Assembly: GCF_030463535.1 (NCBI RefSeq)
Contig: NC_132893.1
Coordinates: forward strand, 36,401,837-36,465,836
Length of the DNA stretch: 64,000 nt
Direction of reading: 5' to 3'
Source of the DNA: Salminus brasiliensis
Lineage: Eukaryota; Chordata; Actinopteri; Characiformes; Bryconidae
Below are positions 58,300-64,000 of this stretch, one piece after another (positions within the stretch are counted from its first letter, which is position 1; the number at the start of each line of letters is the position of its first letter). A program made the position numbers and the translations under genes. The notes beneath the pieces were generated by a model, which did no database searches, was not told where the DNA came from, and was given only the letters and a program-made list of their open reading frames with translations.

Positions 58300-60862
58300 C
58301 TAAACACAGAGTTCCTTTAGGATGGGTAATGTGAACACAGAGTTCCTTTAGGATGGGTAATGTGAACACAGGGTTTCTTTAGGGCAGGTAATGTGAACAC
58401 AGGGTTTCTTTAGGATGGGTAATGTGAACACAGGGTTTCTTTAGGACGGGTAATGTGAACACAGGGTTTCTTTAGGACGGGTAATGTGAACACAGGGTTT
58501 CTTTAGGACGGGTAATGTGAACACAGGGTTTCTTTAGGACGGGTAATGTGAACACAGGGTTTCTTTAGGATGGATAATGTGAACACAGGGTTTCTTTAGG
58601 ACGGGTAATGTGAACACAGGGTTCCTTTAGGACGGGTAATGTGAACACAGGGTTTCTTTAGGGCGGGTAATGTGAACACAGGGTTTCTTTAGGGCGGGTA
58701 ATGTGAACACAGGGTTTCTTTAGGGCGGGTAATGTGAACACAGGGTTTCTTTAGGACGGGTAATGTGAACACAGGGTTTCTTTAGGGCGGGTAATGTGAA
58801 CACAGGGTTCCTTTAGGACGGGTAATGTGAACACAGGGTTCCTTTAGGACGGGTAATGTGAACATAGGGTTTCTTTAGGACGGGTAATGTGAACACAGGG
58901 TTTCTTTAGGACAGGTAATGTGAACACAGGGTTTCTTTAGGGCGAGTAATGTGAACACAGGGTTTCTTTAGGGTGGGTAATGTGGACACAGGGTTTCTTT
59001 AGGGCGGGTAATGTGAACACAGGGTTTCTTTAGGGCGGGTAATGTGAACACAGGGTTTCTTTAGGGCGGGTAATGTGAACACAGGGATTCTTTAGGGCGG
59101 GTAATGTGAACACTGGGTTTCTTTAGGACGGGTAATGTGAACACAGGGTTTCTTTAGGGCGGGTAATGTGAACACAGGGTTTCTTTAGGGCGGGTAATGT
59201 GAACACAGGGTTTCTTTAGGACGGGTAATGTGAACACAGGGTTTCTTTAGGGCGGGTAATGTGAACACAGGGTTCCTTTAGGACGGGTAATGTGAACATA
59301 GGGTTTCTTTAGGACGGGTAATGTGAACACAGGGTTTCTTTAGGACGGGTAATGTGAACACAGGGTTTCTTTAGGACAGGTAATGTGAACACAGGGTTTC
59401 TTTAGGACAGGTAATGTGAACACAGGGTTTCTTTAGGACGGGTAATGTGAACACAGGGTTTCTTTAGGGCGGGTAATGTGAACACAGGGTTCCTTTAGGA
59501 CGGGTAATGTGAACACAGGGTTCCTTTAGGACGGGTAATGTGAACACAGGGTTTCTTTAGGACGGGTAATGTGAACATAGGGTTTCTTTAGGACAGGTAA
59601 TGTGAACACAGGGTTTCTTTAGGGCGAGTAATGTGAACACAGGGTTTCTTTAGGAAAGGTAATGTGAACACAGGGTTTCTTTAGGGTGGGTAATGTGGAC
59701 ACAGGGTTTCTTTAGGGCGGGTAATGTGAACTCAGGTTTTCTTTAGGATGGGTAATGTGAACACAGGGTTTCTTTAGGGCGGGTAATGTGAACACAGGGT
59801 TTCTTTAGAATGGATAATGTGAACACAGGGTTTCTTTAGGGCGGGTAATGTGAACACAGGGTTCCTTTAGGACGGGTAATGTGAACACAGGGTTCCTTTA
59901 GGGCGGGTAATGTGAACACAGGGTTTCTTTAGGGTGGGTAATGTGGACACAGGGTTTCTTTAGGACGGGTAATGTGAACACAGGGTTTCTTTAGGGCGAG
60001 TAATGTGAACACAGGGTTTCTTTAGGACAGGTAATGTGAACACAGGGTTTCTTTAGGGTGGGTAATGTGGACACAGGGTTTCTTTAGGGCGGGTAATGTG
60101 AACACAGGTTTTCTTTAGGACGGGTAATGTGAACACAGGGTTTCTTTAGGGCGGGTAATGTGAACACAGGGTTTCTTTAGGGCGGGTAATGTGAACACAG
60201 GGTTTCTTTAGGACGGGTAATGTGAACACAGGGTTTCTTTAGGACGGGTAATGTGAACACAGGGTTTCTTTAGGATGGATAATGTGGACACAGGGTTCCT
60301 TTAGGACGGGTAATGTGAACACAGAGTTTCTTTAGGGTGGGTAATGTGAACACAGGGTTTCTTTAGGGCGGGTAATGTGAACACAGGGTTTCTTTAGGGC
60401 GGGTAATGTGAACACAGGGTTTCTTTAGGGTGGGTAATGTGGACACAGGGTTCCTTTAGGACAGGTAATGTGAACACAGGGTTCCTTTACGGCGGGTAAT
60501 GTGAACACAGGGTTCCTTTAGGACGGGTAATGTGAACACAGGGTTGAACACAGGGTTCACCCGTCTTTAGGACGGGTAATGTGAACACAGGGTTCCTTTA
60601 GGACAGGTAATGTGAACACAGGGTTCCTTTAGGACGGGTAATGTGAACACAGGGTTCCTTTAGGATGGGTAATGTGAACACAGGGTTCCTTTAGGACGGG
60701 TAATGTGAACACAGGGTTCCTTTAGGATGGGTAATGTGAACACAGGGTTCCTTTAGGACGGGTAATGTGAACACAGGGTTCCTTTAGGACGGGTAATGTG
60801 AACACAGGGTTTCTTTAGGGCGGGTAATGTGAACACAGGGTTTCTTTAGGACGGGTAATGTA
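58300..60862. repeat. 2.5-kb minisatellite, 31-bp unit, about 82 copies
   Basis: Units read GTAATGTGAACACAGGGTTT followed by CTTTAGGACGG, with recurring variants (GTTCC/GTTTC, GGGCGG, GGATGG, GGACAGG, GTGGACAC). One disturbed unit with a partial inversion-like insertion lies at 60541-60566. It lies 5' of the first visible cabp1 exon. Not a CRISPR array: there are no spacers. Confidence 0.97.
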
Positions 60863-60989
60863 AAAGTAGCCATAGGGACCATTGAGATTATAAAAACAGT
60901 AGGATGGACAGAGATAGACTAACAGAGAGAGAGAGTGTATATATGGTCACAGTCTGTTCTGAACTTCACCATACTGATCTTCATTCAAC

Positions 60990-61004
60990 TACAGTATAAC
61001 ACAC

Positions 61005-61053
<49 letters not shown>
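60990..61053. repeat. (CA)n microsatellite
   Basis: About 28 CA units with one CG interruption. Confidence 0.95.
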
Positions 61054-61057
<4 letters not shown>

Positions 61058-61733
61058 TCGAATCAGCCTGGCAGCTGCCATTCAAACTCCACTGGAGACT
61101 GAATTATTGATGTGACTGTGTCTGTTAGCTGCTCCTCTGTTTAAATGGTGTTAATGGACTTTAACTTCAGCCTTTATCTTATTAAATATACAATATATTT
61201 ACAGAAATGATTTTAATAAAACTATTCTGGAATATATTTCAGATCATATATACATTCTAAAATATGTGTAATCATCATAAATCTGGGTAAAATATTGAAT
61301 ATGTCTCATTATGAGGCATTTCTAGACATTATTACTCACTTTATATTGTTTTATTCTGTATGTTTCTAATTTCGCTTGAGGGCTTATATCACATCCAACT
61401 GTTTACACATAGTTTCCTGTTTAAACAAACACATAATCACTCTAAATAAATAAATAATCTGTTGAAATATTAAATACATTTAATTACTGGTTCCACTTTA
61501 TGTGGATTATCTCTAATAATTAGTTCTAGGCAATAGCAGTGTAACTACTGGTGGCGTCTTCACTGATCCAGATGGATTACAGTCGTGCAGTTTAATTAAA
61601 CATACATGTAATTAACATGTAATTAACTCACGAAATTACACAATTACATCTCAAAAGACGTAACAGCATGTTCTCTTATGTTATTACATGTGTAATAAAC
61701 TGAGGGTGATTACATTTCTATAGACTGCTGTTA

Positions 61734-62010
61734 TAAAGGCAGATATACTCCACGGCCCCGCTGTTCCAGCGGTCAGTCTGTTTAAAGGGATTTTCCCCTC
61801 TCAGCTGCATTCTTAATTTAGTAAAGAACCATCAATATTTATTATATAGTGATATTTATAAGTTTGGATATTTTTAATATTTAGATTATTTGTAAATATT
61901 GATGGTTCTTTACCCTGGAGCTGAGAGGGGAAAATCAGCTGTCCATGATAGCGGCCCTTTAAATGGACTGACCGCTGGAACAGCGGGGCCGTGGAGTTTA
62001 TCTGCCTTTA
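61734..62010. mobile_element. 277-bp near-perfect palindromic element
   Basis: The left arm TAAAGGCAGATATACTCCAC, GGCCCCGCTGTTCCAGCGGT, AAAGAACCATCAATATTT is repeated inverted in the right arm (AAATATTGATGGTTCTTT, ACCGCTGGAACAGCGGGGCC, TATCTGCCTTTA), with only about 60 bases of AT-rich loop. The right arm has a short insertion. This is the form of a foldback MITE. No target duplication is clear. Confidence 0.85.
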
Positions 62011-62104
62011 TTGTTCAGTTCAACAAAGACGAGAACACAACTAGCCATGCATAACATTATAATGACCAATTAGCCTATAGGCCCAGGGCACGACTGCTGC
62101 AATG

Positions 62105-62105
62105 T

Positions 62106-62149
<44 letters not shown>
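62105..62149. repeat. (CA)n microsatellite
   Basis: About 22 CA units directly next to the MITE at 62156-62552. Confidence 0.95.
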
Positions 62150-62150
<1 letters not shown>

Positions 62151-62155
62151 TGAAC

Positions 62156-62552
62156 TGCCAATAGAATAGGACTCTCTGGAGCAGATCAACATCATGACCC
62201 TATTGGCTCCATGCTGCCTAATGCCAGGCGTGGGCTAGAGGGGTATAAAGCTGTGGAGCTGTGGAGCAGTGGAAGAACTGTGCTCTCTAGAATGATGATG
62301 GAGGAGCTCCATCCAGTACTTTTGGGATGAGTTGGGGAGGTGGGGGTGATGAGGTGGGGTGCTGATCATCATGCAGCATTTTTGCTCTTGTTGCTGAATC
62401 CAATCAAATCCTCACAGCAATGCTCCTCCAGAATCTAGTAGAAAGTCTTCTTCTCTGGACAGTAGAGACAGTCACTCCAACAGAAGCAGGAGAAACTCTT
62501 TTAATACCCTTGATTTCAGAAGGTGTCCCAATACTTTTGTCCATATAGTGTA
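62156..62552. mobile_element. MITE (GGACAAAAGTATTGGGACAC family), copy 5, inverted
   Basis: It carries the family in reverse: GCTCCATGCTGCCTAATGCC, GGAGCTCCATCCAGTACTTT, ACAGTAGAGACAGTCACTCC and the terminal GTCCCAATACTTTTGTCCAT followed by ATAGTG. It is full length or nearly so. Confidence 0.75.
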
Positions 62553-62559
62553 CATTCTC

Positions 62560-62847
62560 CAGGCTCCGCCCACTCCTGTGGCGTTTGTTGTTGTGTCAGG
62601 CGTTTGTTTACGTGTACAGTAGAGCGACGCCGCTAATGTAGATGCTAACTGCATGTGTGAATCATCACTCTCACACCGTGAGGAGGCGACTCACTGTTAT
62701 CTAGAACATCGGCTCCACCACCGCTGCTCTGAACAACTTCATGGGGCAAAAGTAATCAGTGTCTGTGCACTCTGAGGTCCAGAACCGCAGACATTTACAC
62801 ACTCTGATCATCAGCACAGCATTCAGCTGTGTGTGAGTGTGTGTGTG

Positions 62848-62891
<44 letters not shown>

Positions 62892-63011
62892 TGTGTGTGT
62901 GTTCATTGCCGCTCACCATTTGCCATTCATTTGTGTGTAAAAGCAGCATCTGTCCTCTACTTGAGCATGACCCGTACACACTCCATCTGTGAGAGTTTAT
63001 CTACTGCTCTT

Positions 63012-63047
<36 letters not shown>

Positions 63048-64000
63048 ACACACACACACAGCCCTCTATAGTTTCAGTTATATTTTTATTTGATAACATT
63101 TGATAATATTTTCCTCTCTGCTCCTCTGAAGCTGAATGACATCACTTCCTGTCTGAATGTGATATCTCTTTGTAATTCAGTCAGTGGAGGTAAAGCAGAC
63201 CTCAGATCAGTGATTGTATTTTACTGAATCAGGTTTTTTTTTTTTTTTTTTAATAAATTTTATCCTCTCATTTGTTTCCCAGTTTGTGCCGCCAATTATC
63301 CGACCCGTACGTGATCCCCCCTCCATCACATGTGATGCCCCCCGTCACCAGTGAAGGCAGACTAGCACACGCCCCCTCCAACGCATCTGCAGTAAAGCCG
63401 CTCATTTTCCAACTGCCGCCAAAGCGGGACCACCCGGGCAATTTATGGTAAACCGATGATGGACTGTATTGATCAGTACTGTACCGTACGGATCCGAGCA
63501 GAATTCTGGGCCGGGTGAACAGCGACAGCTCTAATTTTACACTTTCTAAATGTGTGATCTTCTGGCTCTCGGGCTGATTGTTCTCCCAGAGGAGATTACT
63601 GCAGTGTGTCTAGTGTGTGATCTGTGAGTCCAGCAGGGTGGAGCTGAGGTTCAGGGAGAGTTCTCCAGTCAGAAGCTTTAATCCCAAACACAGGGAGGAG
63701 CCAAACCTGCTCTGAACCTCAGACAGCAGGAACCATCCATCACCAATCTCCTGACCAGTACATGGTTTAGCCAGTCAGACTGCTCTATACTAGACTGCTA
63801 GCGTCTGACTGATACATCACAGCCAATCAAATCGCTGTGTTTCTTCTCGGGTCGAACCGATATATCGCTGAGTGGATCAAATCAGACGATATGTAATAAG
63901 GGTTATCTTCTCGGGTCGAACCGATACACTGTTTAGCTAATAAAGTCAGCATAGAGGACGAGTGTCGGGGCACTGACTGATATATTGTGTGGCCAAAAAA
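62560..64000. other. Window end, no gene recognised
   Basis: (GT)n/(CA)n tracts at 62829-62900 and 63018-63060 and a T-run at 63234-63251. A paired word TTCTCGGGTCGAACCGATA occurs at about 63844 and 63909. I looked here for the missing cabp1 starting exon and did not find it. Confidence 0.5.

Noticed and set aside
62472-63100. Possible first coding exon of cabp1 (MGN start)
   Set aside because: No frame on the minus strand begins MGN with a following donor of suitable phase; the open frames here cover a MITE and microsatellites.

Overview
This is a vertebrate, almost certainly teleost fish, nuclear window. The signs are multi-exon genes with GT-AG introns, many long (CA)n/(GT)n tracts, fish-type MITEs and LINE fragments, and protein families found only in animals. 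I cannot fix the species. An ostariophysan such as a characin or catfish is my guess from repeat style only. There is no operon, CRISPR, phage or other prokaryotic structure.

Four protein-coding genes can be rebuilt exon by exon, all on the minus strand, head to tail. From high to low coordinate they are: cabp1 (neuronal EF-hand calcium sensor; 7 visible coding exons, 51211-58051, first coding exon probably beyond the window or unrecognised); gpat4 (ER glycerol-3-phosphate acyltransferase; 12 coding exons, 35137-43899, a complete 456-residue protein); rab11fip1 (class I Rab11 effector; 6 coding exons, 9021-28758, about 1440 residues); and brf2 (TFIIB-related subunit of the Pol III type 3 initiation complex; 6 coding exons, 1848-4700, about 437 residues). 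Every junction used has GT/AG ends and keeps the reading frame. brf2 and rab11fip1 are also neighbours in the human 8p11 region, and GPAT4 lies in the same chromosomal arm region, so part of this order is ancient synteny. The four products share no pathway: Pol III transcription, recycling endosomes, glycerolipid synthesis and calcium signalling.

By region: 0-1.8 kb is repeats (two inverted-repeat elements) and brf2 3' sequence. 1.8-5.7 kb is brf2 with a CpG-rich promoter. 5.87-6.6 kb is a minisatellite. 6.6-28.8 kb is rab11fip1, with a 9.5 kb first intron full of MITEs and microsatellites. 28.8-34.5 kb is intergenic and dominated by a 2.3 kb 16/32-bp minisatellite. 34.5-46.7 kb is gpat4 with a likely CpG-rich promoter near 46.5 kb. 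44.8-48.2 kb holds two 5'-truncated copies of one LINE. 48.3-48.8 kb is a G-rich tandem repeat. 49.5-64 kb is cabp1, whose introns carry three large minisatellites (41 bp, about 11-18 bp and 31 bp units).

No new multi-gene system is visible. What deserves a second look is the relation between tandem repeats and genes. The end of gpat4 exon 3 appears to have seeded a degenerate intronic repeat array. A piece of gpat4 exon 7 is duplicated in the next intron. One 82-bp minisatellite with a CTCF-like core sits in three gpat4 introns. (GT)n tracts lie directly against several splice sites. The redox-sensing cysteine known in human BRF2 appears to be serine here.
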